Positions 16,337-25,916 of a stretch of DNA of 64,000 nucleotides are shown here, piece by piece. The notes beneath the pieces are model-generated. The model had not been told where the DNA came from, ran no database searches, and saw only the letters and a list, made by a program, of their open reading frames with translations. Origin of the DNA: Devosia sp. SD17-2. Its GTDB lineage: Bacteria; Pseudomonadota; Alphaproteobacteria; Rhizobiales; Devosiaceae. Within the stretch, counting starts at the first letter, position 1. The number at the start of each line of letters is the position of its first letter. Made by a program: the position numbers and the translations under genes. Location: positions 2,621,001-2,685,000 of the forward strand of contig NZ_CP104002.1 in NCBI RefSeq assembly GCF_029201565.1, in the 5' to 3' direction.

Positions 16337-17514
16337 TGAGCGCCATCGCAAGCAAGCTGACAAACCGTATCGTCGAGGAAGATCTCTCCTTCCGCTCGCG
16401 TATGATGGAAATCGCGGCCGGCATGAACAATGTCATCGCCATGGGCCGCGGCGATCCGGACTTCCACACGCCCAAGCACATTGCCGAGGCGGCCAAGAAG
16501 GCCATCGACGAGAACCAGCACCACTATACCGGCCCGACCGGTATTCCCGCGCTGCGCCAGGCCATCGCCGAGCACCTCACGGACGTCTACAACCTCGACC
16601 ATACCGCTGACGAGATCATCGTCACCGCCGGCGTCCAGGAGTCGATCACCCTGCTCATGCTGGCGCTGATCAATCCGGGCGATGAGGTGCTCATCACCTC
16701 GCCGCGCTTCATGACCTATGACACCGCCGTCAACTTTGCCGGTGGCGTGCCCGTCCCCGTTCCGACCTTCCAGAAGGACGATTTCGCGCTCGACATCAAC
16801 GAGATCGAAAAGCGCATCACGCCCAAGACGCGCATGTTCGTGCTGGTTTCGCCGAACAACCCGACCGGCGCCGTCACCCCTCCGGCCGTGATCCGGCAGA
16901 TTGCCGAGCTGGCCATCAAGCACGATATCATCATCGTCTCGGACGAGATCTACGCCCAGATCATCTATGACGGTAATGAGCACCTCTCCATCGGCACCCT
17001 GCCGGGGATGAAGGAGCGCACCATCACGCTCAACGGCTTCTCTAAGACCTTCGCGATGACCGGCTGGCGCGTCGGCTATCTCGCCGCTCCCGCTGATTTC
17101 GTGACCAAGGTCACCGAGATGCGTCACACGCTCTCGATCAACACCTGCACAGTCTCGCAGTACGCCGCCCTTGCGGCGCTGACCGGCCCGATGGAGCCGA
17201 TCCAGGCGATGATCGACGCCTATACCGAACGCCGCGCCTTCCTCCTGCCGGCGCTCGACGAAATGGGCCTGACCTACGGCAATCCCGGCGGCGCCTTCTA
17301 CGTCTACATCAACGTGTCCGGCACCGGCATGTCGACCCCGGATTTCTGCGAAAAGCTGCTGCGCGAAACCGGTGTCATGATGTTCCCCGGCACCATGTTC
17401 GGCGACCATGACCCCAGCTACATCCGCCTGTCTTTCCTCCAGCCGCTGGAGGTCATCAAGGACGCTGTTGAACGCATGAAGGGCTTTATGGCCCGTCACG
17501 GAAAGGCCGCCTGA
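16336..17514 (+). CDS. Pyridoxal phosphate-dependent class I aminotransferase (plus arm)
   Basis: Fold-type I aminotransferase of 392 residues. Visible PLP-site motifs are SPNNPTGAVTP at 172-182, SDEIYAQI at 202-209 and the Schiff-base lysine in NGFSKTFAMTGWRVGY (K237). It is a close relative of the minus-arm enzyme at 8144-9340; both share an RGDPD segment near residue 40 and the LPGMKERTITL region. The start codon shares a base with the preceding stop and the next gene begins 2 bases after its stop. Two similar transaminases in one island point to two amino-acid intermediates or to condition-specific isozymes. Confidence 0.93.
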   Translation: MSAIASKLTNRIVEEDLSFRSRMMEIAAGMNNVIAMGRGDPDFHTPKHIAEAAKKAIDENQHHYTGPTGIPALRQAIAEHLTDVYNLDHTADEIIVTAGVQESITLLMLALINPGDEVLITSPRFMTYDTAVNFAGGVPVPVPTFQKDDFALDINEIEKRITPKTRMFVLVSPNNPTGAVTPPAVIRQIAELAIKHDIIIVSDEIYAQIIYDGNEHLSIGTLPGMKERTITLNGFSKTFAMTGWRVGYLAAPADFVTKVTEMRHTLSINTCTVSQYAALAALTGPMEPIQAMIDAYTERRAFLLPALDEMGLTYGNPGGAFYVYINVSGTGMSTPDFCEKLLRETGVMMFPGTMFGDHDPSYIRLSFLQPLEVIKDAVERMKGFMARHGKAA

Positions 17515-17516
17515 CC

Positions 17517-18941
17517 ATGAACAAGCCTAACCCCGCCGAAAAGTTTGTCGGCATTCAGGTCAGCCCGATCAGCTTCCTCGATGAAGGCGTAGACACCGTC
17601 CTCGACACCCTCAAGGACCGCGTCGGCGTCAACGTGCTGATGCTGGGCACTGTGTCCTGGCTCGGCCTCAAGACCGGTCGCTCCATCTCGCACCAGCTCG
17701 ATGGCTGGCCCGACCATGGCGTACCCGAACCCTTCGCCATGAAGGGCGGCGCCTATTTCAACCCCAATCCCGCCTATTACAACGGCACCTTCATTAAGGA
17801 CTACCGCGCCCGCGACCCAGAGTTCGAGGGCAAGGACATCCTCAAGATGGTGATCCCGGAGGCCCATGAACGCGGCCAGAAGGTCTACATCGAGCTGATG
17901 GAGCCCTTCTTCAAATATACCGGCCACGGCTCCACCAATACGGTCGACATCCCGAACCTGGCCCAGGCCATGGAAGTCGACATCTTTGGCCGCCTCACCG
18001 GCGATCCCTCGACCAGCCATCCGGACTATCGCAACTGGATCCTCTCGATGATCGAGGACCAGGTGCGCAATTACGACCTCGATGGCGTGATGTGGTGCAA
18101 TGAGCGCAATTCGCCGCTCGACACCCTCATCCAGGGCGGCGCACCGGGCGATTTCTCGACCCATGCCCGTCGTGAAGCCATGGAACGCGGCATCGACGTC
18201 GAGTCCTGCCGCCGCGCCATGCTGAACCTTTATGATTTCATGCAGGAAGCAGCGGCCGGCAAGTCGTTCGCGGACGGTGCCTTCATCACCTTCATCCGCA
18301 AGCTGCTCGAAAATCCGGAAGCCCTGATCTGGGAACGCTTCTGGCTGGAGCGGAACAAGGATCTCGACCGCGAGCTCTATGGCCTCGTCAAGTGGTGCAA
18401 GCCCGGTATGCCGTTCGGTCTCAACGTCTGGAACCGCAACCACTTCAACATCTTCCGTCGCGCCCAGTGGCCGTGGGAAGAGCAGACCCGCTACGCCGAC
18501 TTCGTCAAGCCGATCACCTACCAGCACCAGGCTGGCGAGGTGTTCACCAAGGAACTGGGCTTCTTCCAGAAGACCATCCTGCGTGATTTCTCGGCCGATG
18601 AGGCGACTGCCGTGCTCTACCGCGTCCTTGGTCTCAAGGAAGCACCGCACAGCCAGGTTATCGCTGCGGGCATGGATCCGGACACCTATGTCTATGGCCA
18701 GTGCGAAGATGCCGTCCGCGGCGTCGAGGGCAAGGCCAAGGTCTATATGGGTCTCGGCGTCGACGCGCCGCGCACCAAGCCGGAAACGGCCAAGATGACC
18801 AAGGACATCGCTTATCGCTCCGTCATGGCCACCTACCGCGCGGGCGGTCATGGTGTCGTTCTGGCGCCCAACTACGCCTCGATGCACCTCAGCCATCTCG
18901 ATGGTGTGGCCGATGCACTGACCGAGCTGGGACTGAAATAG
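17517..18941 (+). CDS. Putative TIM-barrel protein, hypothetical glycoside hydrolase-like
   Basis: Protein of 474 residues without signal peptide. I do not recognise a named family. It has the look of the hypothetical glycosyl-hydrolase TIM barrels: alternating strands and helices, an IPEAHERGQKVYIELMEPFF strand, and DLDGVMWCNERNSPLDT around residues 181-197, where the glutamate after an aromatic strand is where retaining glycosidases keep a catalytic acid. The end region RAGGHGVVLAPNYASMHLSH resembles the closing strands of such barrels. It starts 2 bases after the aminotransferase and its stop shares a base with the next start. The role in the island is unclear: sugar cleavage, or a barrel put to another use. 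Confidence 0.65.
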   Translation: MNKPNPAEKFVGIQVSPISFLDEGVDTVLDTLKDRVGVNVLMLGTVSWLGLKTGRSISHQLDGWPDHGVPEPFAMKGGAYFNPNPAYYNGTFIKDYRARDPEFEGKDILKMVIPEAHERGQKVYIELMEPFFKYTGHGSTNTVDIPNLAQAMEVDIFGRLTGDPSTSHPDYRNWILSMIEDQVRNYDLDGVMWCNERNSPLDTLIQGGAPGDFSTHARREAMERGIDVESCRRAMLNLYDFMQEAAAGKSFADGAFITFIRKLLENPEALIWERFWLERNKDLDRELYGLVKWCKPGMPFGLNVWNRNHFNIFRRAQWPWEEQTRYADFVKPITYQHQAGEVFTKELGFFQKTILRDFSADEATAVLYRVLGLKEAPHSQVIAAGMDPDTYVYGQCEDAVRGVEGKAKVYMGLGVDAPRTKPETAKMTKDIAYRSVMATYRAGGHGVVLAPNYASMHLSHLDGVADALTELGLK

Positions 18942-20341
18942 TGGCCAATTACGACTCGATCATCCGCAATGCCGCGGTCCTCACCCCATCGGGGCTTGTG
19001 GAACTCGATGTTGCAATTTCATCTGGCCAGATCGCTGCGCTCCTCCCCCGTGGGGAGGGCGCAGCTGCGTCCATTATCGATGGCTCCGGCAAGCATGTGC
19101 TGCCGGGTGCCATCGACATCCATTTTCATATCCGCGCGCCCGCCTATCCGGATCGCGGCACCGTAGAGACCGAAACGCGCGCAGCATCGGCTGGTGGCAT
19201 CACCACGCTGTTCGAAATGCCGATCAGCAAGCCCTGCTGCAATTCGGCCGAGCAGATCGAGATGCGTCGGGACCATTTTGCCGAGCACGCCTTTATCAAT
19301 TTTGGTCTCTATGCCGCGCCGGGCGATCTGACTGACGCCAGTGTCGCGGCCATGAAGGCCGCCGGCATCATCGGCTACAAGATCTTCACCACCCCTGCCC
19401 CCGAAGGCCGGGATGATGAGTTCTTCGGCCTTTCCTTCCCGGACGAAGCCGACCAGCTGCGCGCCCTCAAGGCCGTCGCCAAGACCGGCCTGCCGGTCGT
19501 CATCCACGCCGAAAGCGCCCAGCTGCTCGCTCAGGCGGAACGCGACCTCGCCGGCGCCGATCTCTCTCTTGCCTCCAGCCACCTCGCCGCCCGCCCAGCC
19601 ATCTGCGAATCCGTCGCCGTGGCCAAGCTGCTGGCGATGAATATCCAGGCCCAGGCAAAGCTGCACATCGCCCATGTGACCAGCGCCGAGACGATCAAGA
19701 TCCTCCGCGCCTTCGCCGGTACGTCCGATTTTACCGCCGAGACCTGCCCGCACTATCTCACCCGCACCAATGATGACGTCGCTCGGGCCGGCGTCTTTGC
19801 CAAGATCAATCCGCCGGTCCGCACCCAGGCCGATCAGGATGCGCTCTGGCAGGCGATTACCGACGGGGTGATCACCCACGTCACCACCGACCACGCCGCC
19901 TTCAGCCATGCCGAAAAACTGGCCAAGAAGGACAATTTCGTCGACGCCCCGCCAGGCTCCCCCGGCTCCGAAGTGCTGGTCCCGGCCATGCTCGACGCCG
20001 TCAGTCGCGGCAAGATCAGTCTTGAGAAAGCGGTTGAACTTTTGTCGGCAAATGCCGCAAAACGCTTTAGCCTTGCGAGCAAGGGCCGTATCGAGGAAGG
20101 CGCTGATGCCGATTTGATGCTGGTCGATCTGAGCGCCGTGACCGAGATCGTTCCGGACACGCTGCACACCTTCGCCAAGGACGTCGCCCAGCTCTACTAC
20201 GGCGCCCGCTACAATGGTCGAATTGTCCGAACCATCGTCAACGGCCAAACCGTCTATGACGGATCCATCGTCGGTGCCCCCGGCTGGGGGCGCTATACCT
20301 CGCCAACCGGAACCTCCGCCCTGAACAGAATGAGCGCATGA
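18941..20341 (+). CDS. Allantoinase/dihydroorotase/hydantoinase family cyclic amidohydrolase
   Basis: Binuclear cyclic amidase, 466 residues. Metal ligands: DIHFHIRAP (HxH), the carboxylated lysine in [10 protein letters not shown], histidines in VVIHAES and LHIAHVTS and aspartate in [13 protein letters not shown]. AllB-like features include [14 protein letters not shown] and ETCPHYL. The start is GTG 18941, overlapping the preceding TAG by one base and matching the family N-terminus; upstream in-frame ATGs lie inside the previous gene. It opens a cyclic ureide or imide ring (allantoin, hydantoin or dihydropyrimidine type). Its coexistence with a structurally unrelated PuuE-type enzyme in the other arm is notable. 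Confidence 0.88.
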   Translation: MANYDSIIRNAAVLTPSGLVELDVAISSGQIAALLPRGEGAAASIIDGSGKHVLPGAIDIHFHIRAPAYPDRGTVETETRAASAGGITTLFEMPISKPCCNSAEQIEMRRDHFAEHAFINFGLYAAPGDLTDASVAAMKAAGIIGYKIFTTPAPEGRDDEFFGLSFPDEADQLRALKAVAKTGLPVVIHAESAQLLAQAERDLAGADLSLASSHLAARPAICESVAVAKLLAMNIQAQAKLHIAHVTSAETIKILRAFAGTSDFTAETCPHYLTRTNDDVARAGVFAKINPPVRTQADQDALWQAITDGVITHVTTDHAAFSHAEKLAKKDNFVDAPPGSPGSEVLVPAMLDAVSRGKISLEKAVELLSANAAKRFSLASKGRIEEGADADLMLVDLSAVTEIVPDTLHTFAKDVAQLYYGARYNGRIVRTIVNGQTVYDGSIVGAPGWGRYTSPTGTSALNRMSA

Positions 20342-20342
20342 C

Positions 20343-21385
20343 ATGAGTGTTTCGCCTCCAACACAAACTGCCAACGCCGGGACGCAAGGGGCTCCCCTGC
20401 TCGAGGTGGATGATCTGCAGACCACCTTCCTCGTCGGGGAAGGCCAGACCGTTCGCGCCGTCGACGGCGTGAGCTTCACCGTCAAGGCGGGTGAAACGCT
20501 CGCCATCGTGGGCGAGTCCGGCTCCGGCAAGTCGGTGACCAGCCTCTCGATCATGCGGCTCCTGCCCAAGAAGATCGGCCAGATCTCCCGCGGCGAGATC
20601 CGCCTGCGCGGCAAGGACCTGGCCAAGCTCTCCGAAAAGGAAATGCGCGGCATCCGCGGCAACGACATCGGCATGATCTTCCAGGAGCCGATGACCTCGC
20701 TCAATCCGGTGCACACCATCGGCCAGCAGATCGCCGAAGTGGTCATCGAGCACCAGAAGGTCTCCAAGGCCGAGGCCAACAAGCGCGCCATCGAAATGCT
20801 GCAGATCGTGGGCATTCCCGAACCGGCCCGCCGCGCCAGCCAGTTCCCGCACGAAATGTCCGGCGGCATGCGCCAGCGTGCAATGATCGCCATGGCGCTC
20901 GCCTGCGAGCCCAGCGTGCTCATCGCCGACGAGCCGACCACCGCGCTCGACGTGACCATCCAGGCCCAGATCCTCGACCTCATGCGCAATCTGCAGGAGC
21001 GTCTGGGCATGGCCATCGTGTTCATCACCCACGATCTGGGCGTGGTGGCTGAAATGGCCCAGCGCGTCGTCGTCATGTACGCCGGCCAGGTCGTCGAAAC
21101 CGGCACGGTGGAAGAGCTCTTCAGCCAGCCGCTGATGCCCTATACGGCAGGTCTGATGCAGTCGATCCCGCGCATGGGCGCCGAGGAGAAGACCCGTCTC
21201 CAGGCCATCCCCGGCTATGTCCCACTTCTCACCAAACTCCCCAGCGGTTGCCGCTTCCGCACGCGCTGCGCCTATGCAGAAGACCGCTGCGCCGCCGCCG
21301 AGCCGCCACTCGAGGAAATCGAAGGCGGCCGCAGCGTGCGCTGCATCCGCTGGAAGGAACTCAACCTGCCGACGAGGGCAAGCGC

Positions 21386-21389
<4 letters not shown>
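20343..21389 (+). CDS. Oligopeptide/dipeptide ABC transporter ATP-binding protein (OppD/DppD type)
   Basis: ATPase of a peptide-type importer, 348 residues. Walker A is [11 protein letters not shown] near residue 58, the signature is [14 protein letters not shown], Walker B is [16 protein letters not shown], and the C-terminal extension has the Cys-containing [15 protein letters not shown] motif typical of OppD/DppD. It is paired with the OppF-type gene by an ATGA overlap. No permease follows; these ATPases most likely serve the permeases expected beyond the left edge together with the binding protein at 1-1489. It begins 1 base after the amidohydrolase stop. Confidence 0.93.
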
Positions 21390-22414
<1,025 letters not shown>

Positions 22415-22422
22415 GAACTGTC

Positions 22423-24096
22423 ATGACCGACTTGGACGTCCACTTCGATCGCTACTACACCTATGCCGAAATGACCGCTGCACTGGAGCGGCTGGTCGCG
22501 GCGCATCCGAACCTTGCCACCATGTCGTCGCTGGCCAAGTCCTTCGAGGGCCGCGACGTCTGGCTTATCGAGATCGGCAACAAGGAAACCCGGCCGCTCG
22601 ACGAAAAACCCGGCTACTACATCGACGGCCAGATCCACGCCGAGGAGCACGCCACGAGCGCGACCGCGCTCTACGCCGTGTTCCACCTGCTCACCCAGTA
22701 TGGCAAGGACGAGGAGGTCACCCGCCTCGTCGACACCCAGACCTTCTATATCCTGCCGCGCATCAATCCGGACGGGGCCGAGCTGTCACTGGTCTCGCCC
22801 TACTATAACTGGTGCGGCAATGGCCGTTTCATGCCCGGTGCAGATCGCATCGAAGGCCTGATCCCCGAAGATATCGATGGCGATGGCTTCATCGTCTGGA
22901 TGCGCGTGCCCGATCCCAAGGGCGAGTGGAAGAAGGACGCCAACAACCCGGACATCATGGTCCAGCGGGCTCCGGGCGAGGAAGGCGGCCAGTACTTCCG
23001 CATGTATCCGGAAGGCACGATCCGCAATTACAACGGCGTCAATGTGCCGGTCGAAAAGCCTTTCGACGGCAATATGAACCGCAACTTCCCCACCAATTGG
23101 TCGCACCAGGAATATGGCGCGGGCGAGCACCCGCTCTCCGAGCCAGAGGCCTTCGGCATGGCCAAGTTCATCCTGGCCCATCCCAATATCTGCGGCATGT
23201 GCGCCTATCACACCCATGGCGGCATCATCCTGCGCCCGTCCATGACCAAGCCGGACAGCGCCATGAGCGCCCGCGACATGAATCTCTACAAGGAGATCGG
23301 CAAGGTCGGCACCGAGCTCACCGGCTACCCCACCGTCTCGATCTATGAAGAGTTCACGCCCGACAAATCGGTCGTGCGTCGCGGCGGCCTCATGGACTGG
23401 ACCTATGAGGAGATGGGCATCATCTCCTTCGGCACGGAACTGTGGGACCTCGAGCGCACCGCCGGCGTGCCCAAGGAAGGCTATTACAACCTTTACCCGC
23501 GCAATTCCGAGATCCAGCAGAAGGTCTACGACTACGTCAAGGCCAACATGGCCGAGAAGGGCTGGCGCGACTGGAAGAGCTTTGACCACCCGCAGCTGGG
23601 CAAGGTCGAAATCGGCGGCATGGTCAATATCTGGACCTACCGCAATCCCCCCGGCAATCTGCTCGAGGAAATCTGCCGCCAGAACGTGCTGTTCAATCTC
23701 AAGCACGCCGCTGCCGCACCCCAGGTCAAGATCGAAGACCTTTCGATCACCCCCATGGGCGCCGACCTCTACAAGGTGCGCGCCGTGGTCGGCAATTTCG
23801 GCTATCTGCCAACCAACCTCTCCGACGTGGCCATCACCAACAAGGTTGCCAAGCCGGTTGTCGCCTCGATCACCGTCGAAGGCGGCGAGCTGGCCATGAA
23901 CCCGGAGAAGGTCGAACTCGGAAATCTCGCGGGCCGCAATGAGCGCCTCTACCCCTGGTCTCCCTGGGGCCAGCAGTGGACCGCCAATGCCAAGCCGGTC
24001 GAATGGTTGGTTCGCGCCCCTGCCGGCGCCACCATCACGGTCACCAGCAAGTCCGAAAAGGGCGGCACCCAGCGCGCCGTTCACACGATTTCATAA
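22423..24096 (+). CDS. M14 family zinc carboxypeptidase
   Basis: Zinc peptidase of 557 residues. The N-terminal half is an M14 domain: YIDGQIHAEEHATS with zinc ligands H72 and E75, then DGNMNRNFPTNW (substrate-binding NR pair), CAYHTHGGIILRPS with the third ligand histidine, and SFGTELWDLE with the presumed catalytic glutamate. The last ~150 residues, rich in valine and containing VRAVVGNFGYLPTN, look like a beta-sandwich add-on. No signal peptide is visible, so it acts inside the cell, as the M32 enzyme of the other arm does. Last gene of the plus arm, 37 bases before a strong terminator. Confidence 0.9.
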   Translation: MTDLDVHFDRYYTYAEMTAALERLVAAHPNLATMSSLAKSFEGRDVWLIEIGNKETRPLDEKPGYYIDGQIHAEEHATSATALYAVFHLLTQYGKDEEVTRLVDTQTFYILPRINPDGAELSLVSPYYNWCGNGRFMPGADRIEGLIPEDIDGDGFIVWMRVPDPKGEWKKDANNPDIMVQRAPGEEGGQYFRMYPEGTIRNYNGVNVPVEKPFDGNMNRNFPTNWSHQEYGAGEHPLSEPEAFGMAKFILAHPNICGMCAYHTHGGIILRPSMTKPDSAMSARDMNLYKEIGKVGTELTGYPTVSIYEEFTPDKSVVRRGGLMDWTYEEMGIISFGTELWDLERTAGVPKEGYYNLYPRNSEIQQKVYDYVKANMAEKGWRDWKSFDHPQLGKVEIGGMVNIWTYRNPPGNLLEEICRQNVLFNLKHAAAAPQVKIEDLSITPMGADLYKVRAVVGNFGYLPTNLSDVAITNKVAKPVVASITVEGGELAMNPEKVELGNLAGRNERLYPWSPWGQQWTANAKPVEWLVRAPAGATITVTSKSEKGGTQRAVHTIS

Positions 24097-24132
24097 GGCA
24101 TTTCCAACCAAAGCGTTTTCCCGTCCCACTTG

Positions 24133-24160
24133 CCCCGGACTTCGGTCCGGGGCTTTTTTT
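24133..24160 (+). terminator. Rho-independent terminator of the plus arm
   Basis: Perfect 8-bp stem CCCCGGAC/GTCCGGGG (24133-24140 and 24145-24152) with a stable TTCG tetraloop, followed by a run of seven T at 24154-24160. It ends the plus-arm transcript after the M14 gene. Confidence 0.93.
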
Positions 24161-24246
24161 GTCCAGGGATGGAGACACAGCGCAGTCAATACTCCCCCCT
24201 CTTCCGTACTCTGCCACAGGGGATCATCAACGACCGGCCGACGCAC

Positions 24247-24271
24247 AAAAAAAGGGACCCCGAAGGGTCCC
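24247..24271 (-). terminator. Rho-independent terminator of the SDR operon
   Basis: On the minus strand GGGACCC/GGGTCCC (24265-24271 with 24254-24260) encloses a TTCG loop and is followed by seven T (24247-24253). It lies 24 bases beyond the stop of the SDR gene at 24295 and faces the plus-arm terminator. Confidence 0.92.
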
Positions 24272-24294
24272 CCAAGTCTCCCATGGAGTAGGAG

Positions 24295-25020
24295 TTATTC
24301 TTTGCTCAGCTCGACCACGAGGTCCCATGCCTTGATGCGCTGATCATGCATGCCGGTGGCGTCCTGAAGGGCCAGATGAACAAAGGCCGGCGCCAGCTCG
24401 ATCGGGTCCTTCCAGATCTTGCGCATTTCTTCCGGATAGGTGGTCTCGCTCATCGGCGTGTGCATCGGGTGACCGGGGGTCACGATATTCACCGACACAT
24501 TGAAGCGCTCGAATTCCTTGGCCAAGGCACGAGACAGGCCTTCGATACCGAACTTGGACGCGCAATAGGTCGACTCGTCGATGTCCCCCACGACGCCGGC
24601 ATTGCTCGACACATTGATGATAGCGCCCGACTTGCGGGCCTTCATCGACGGGGCAACCGCCTTCACGCAAAGGAATGCACCCTTGAGGTTGACGCCAAGC
24701 AGGCGATCCCAGTCCTCGATGCTCACATCTTCCACGGGTTTGTAGAAGATGATGCCTGCGTTGTTCACCAGCACGTCGACCGGACCGGCCTCTGCTTCGA
24801 TGGCGGCAAAAACGGGCCCGATCGATGGACCGTCGGTGAGGTCGAGACGGCGCGGACGGATATCGCCCGGCAGGTCCTTGAGGGGCGCCAGTTCGTCCAC
24901 GAGCACGTCGAGCGCGTAAACGATCGCGCCTTCCGCTGCATAGAGCTGGGCGATGGCGCGGCCAAGGCCACGCGCTGCACCGGTGACGACAGTGATTTTA
25001 CCCGAAAGTTTGCCGCTCAT
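24295..25020 (-). CDS. SDR family NAD(P)-dependent oxidoreductase, downstream copy
   Basis: Classical short-chain dehydrogenase, 241 residues. Cofactor motif TGAARGLGRAIAQ near the N-terminus, NNAGIIF (NNAG motif), catalytic serine in INVSSNAG and the YCASK tyrosine/lysine pair. The start overlaps the stop of the other SDR gene by 4 bases; a terminator follows. Probably oxidises a hydroxyl of the compound handled by this cluster together with its partner and the GMC enzyme. The segment after the YxxxK pair, IVTPGHPMHTPMSETTYP, is where SDR substrate specificity lies, but I cannot read a substrate from it. Confidence 0.9.
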   Translation of the reverse strand: MSGKLSGKITVVTGAARGLGRAIAQLYAAEGAIVYALDVLVDELAPLKDLPGDIRPRRLDLTDGPSIGPVFAAIEAEAGPVDVLVNNAGIIFYKPVEDVSIEDWDRLLGVNLKGAFLCVKAVAPSMKARKSGAIINVSSNAGVVGDIDESTYCASKFGIEGLSRALAKEFERFNVSVNIVTPGHPMHTPMSETTYPEEMRKIWKDPIELAPAFVHLALQDATGMHDQRIKAWDLVVELSKE

Positions 25021-25781
25021 GTCGCGATCCTTCCTCCGTCGATGACGAGGCCAATGCCGGTCACGAAAGACGATTGCTTGGAAGCGAGGAACAGAACCGC
25101 CTCGCCGATTTCAGTACCCGTGCCCATGCGCCCCAGAGGGGTGATCGAGCGCCACTTCTGCTCGACCGCTTCCTTGTCGACAGCGAGGTCGAGGTTGCGG
25201 CGGTTCATGCTGGTGTCGATCACGCCGGGGTTGATGGCGTTGCAGCGAATATTGCGATCCGCATATTCAATAGCGATTACGCGCGTCATCGACATGATGC
25301 CGCCCTTGGAAGCGGCATAGGACAGATTGCCGCCGACATTGGCGAAGGCGCTGACCGAGGAATTGTTGACGATGGTGCCGCCGCCATTGCGCAGCAGCGC
25401 CGGAAGGGCGTGCTTGCAGCCAAAGAAGCAGCCCTTGAGGTTGATATCGATGACCCGTTCGAACAGCTCTTCGCTGATCTGGTCGGACGGGGTCACCGGC
25501 TGTTCAATCCCGGCATTGTTGAAGATCGTGTCGAGCTTGCCGTAACGGCTTTCCGCCAGCGCGACGAGCGCCGCAACGTCAGCTTCTACCGACACGTCGG
25601 TGCGCTGGAACGCGGCCTTGCCGCCCGCAGCTTCGACTTCCGCGACCAGCGAAGCGCCGCCGTCCAGGTCAACGTCGCCAACAACGACGGATGCCCCTTC
25701 TTTAGCAAAAAGCAGCGCCGTATCGCGCCCCATGCCGCTCGCGCCACCGGTGATGATGGCGACCATGCCGTTCAATCTCAA
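25017..25781 (-). CDS. SDR family NAD(P)-dependent oxidoreductase, upstream copy
   Basis: Classical short-chain dehydrogenase of 254 residues: MRLNGMVAIITGGASGMGRD gives the TGxxxGxG cofactor site, VVVGDVDLDG the NAD-selecting aspartate, FNNAGIEQP, VNNSSVSA and YAASKGGIMSM the catalytic set, and CNAINPGVIDTSM the usual post-lysine segment. It is the first gene of a two-gene SDR operon; its 135-bp upstream gap contains a GTATAC-centred site at 25837. Clearly related to, but not a duplicate of, its partner. Substrate unknown. Confidence 0.9.
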   Translation of the reverse strand: MRLNGMVAIITGGASGMGRDTALLFAKEGASVVVGDVDLDGGASLVAEVEAAGGKAAFQRTDVSVEADVAALVALAESRYGKLDTIFNNAGIEQPVTPSDQISEELFERVIDINLKGCFFGCKHALPALLRNGGGTIVNNSSVSAFANVGGNLSYAASKGGIMSMTRVIAIEYADRNIRCNAINPGVIDTSMNRRNLDLAVDKEAVEQKWRSITPLGRMGTGTEIGEAVLFLASKQSSFVTGIGLVIDGGRIAT

Positions 25782-25833
25782 GGCAGTTTTCCTTCCAAAG
25801 CGTCTCTCGCCGACATTCCCAGTAAGATAGTCT

Positions 25834-25848
25834 ACTGTATACTTGTAT
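25834..25848. promoter_or_regulatory. GTATAC-centred candidate operator upstream of the SDR pair
   Basis: TACTGTATACTTGTA at 25834-25848 is an imperfect palindrome centred on GTATAC (25837-25842), 56 bases before the SDR start. A closely similar sequence stands upstream of hyuA (33377-33391). Short AT-rich palindromes with a GT/AC spacing are typical operators of FCD GntR proteins, and one is encoded at 33412-34116. Assignment is inference. Confidence 0.45.
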
Positions 25849-25916
25849 TACAAACGCAAAATGATCACACTGCACCGGGAACGGGTGCCGACCTATGTGC
25901 CGGCACCCGGTTTTGA

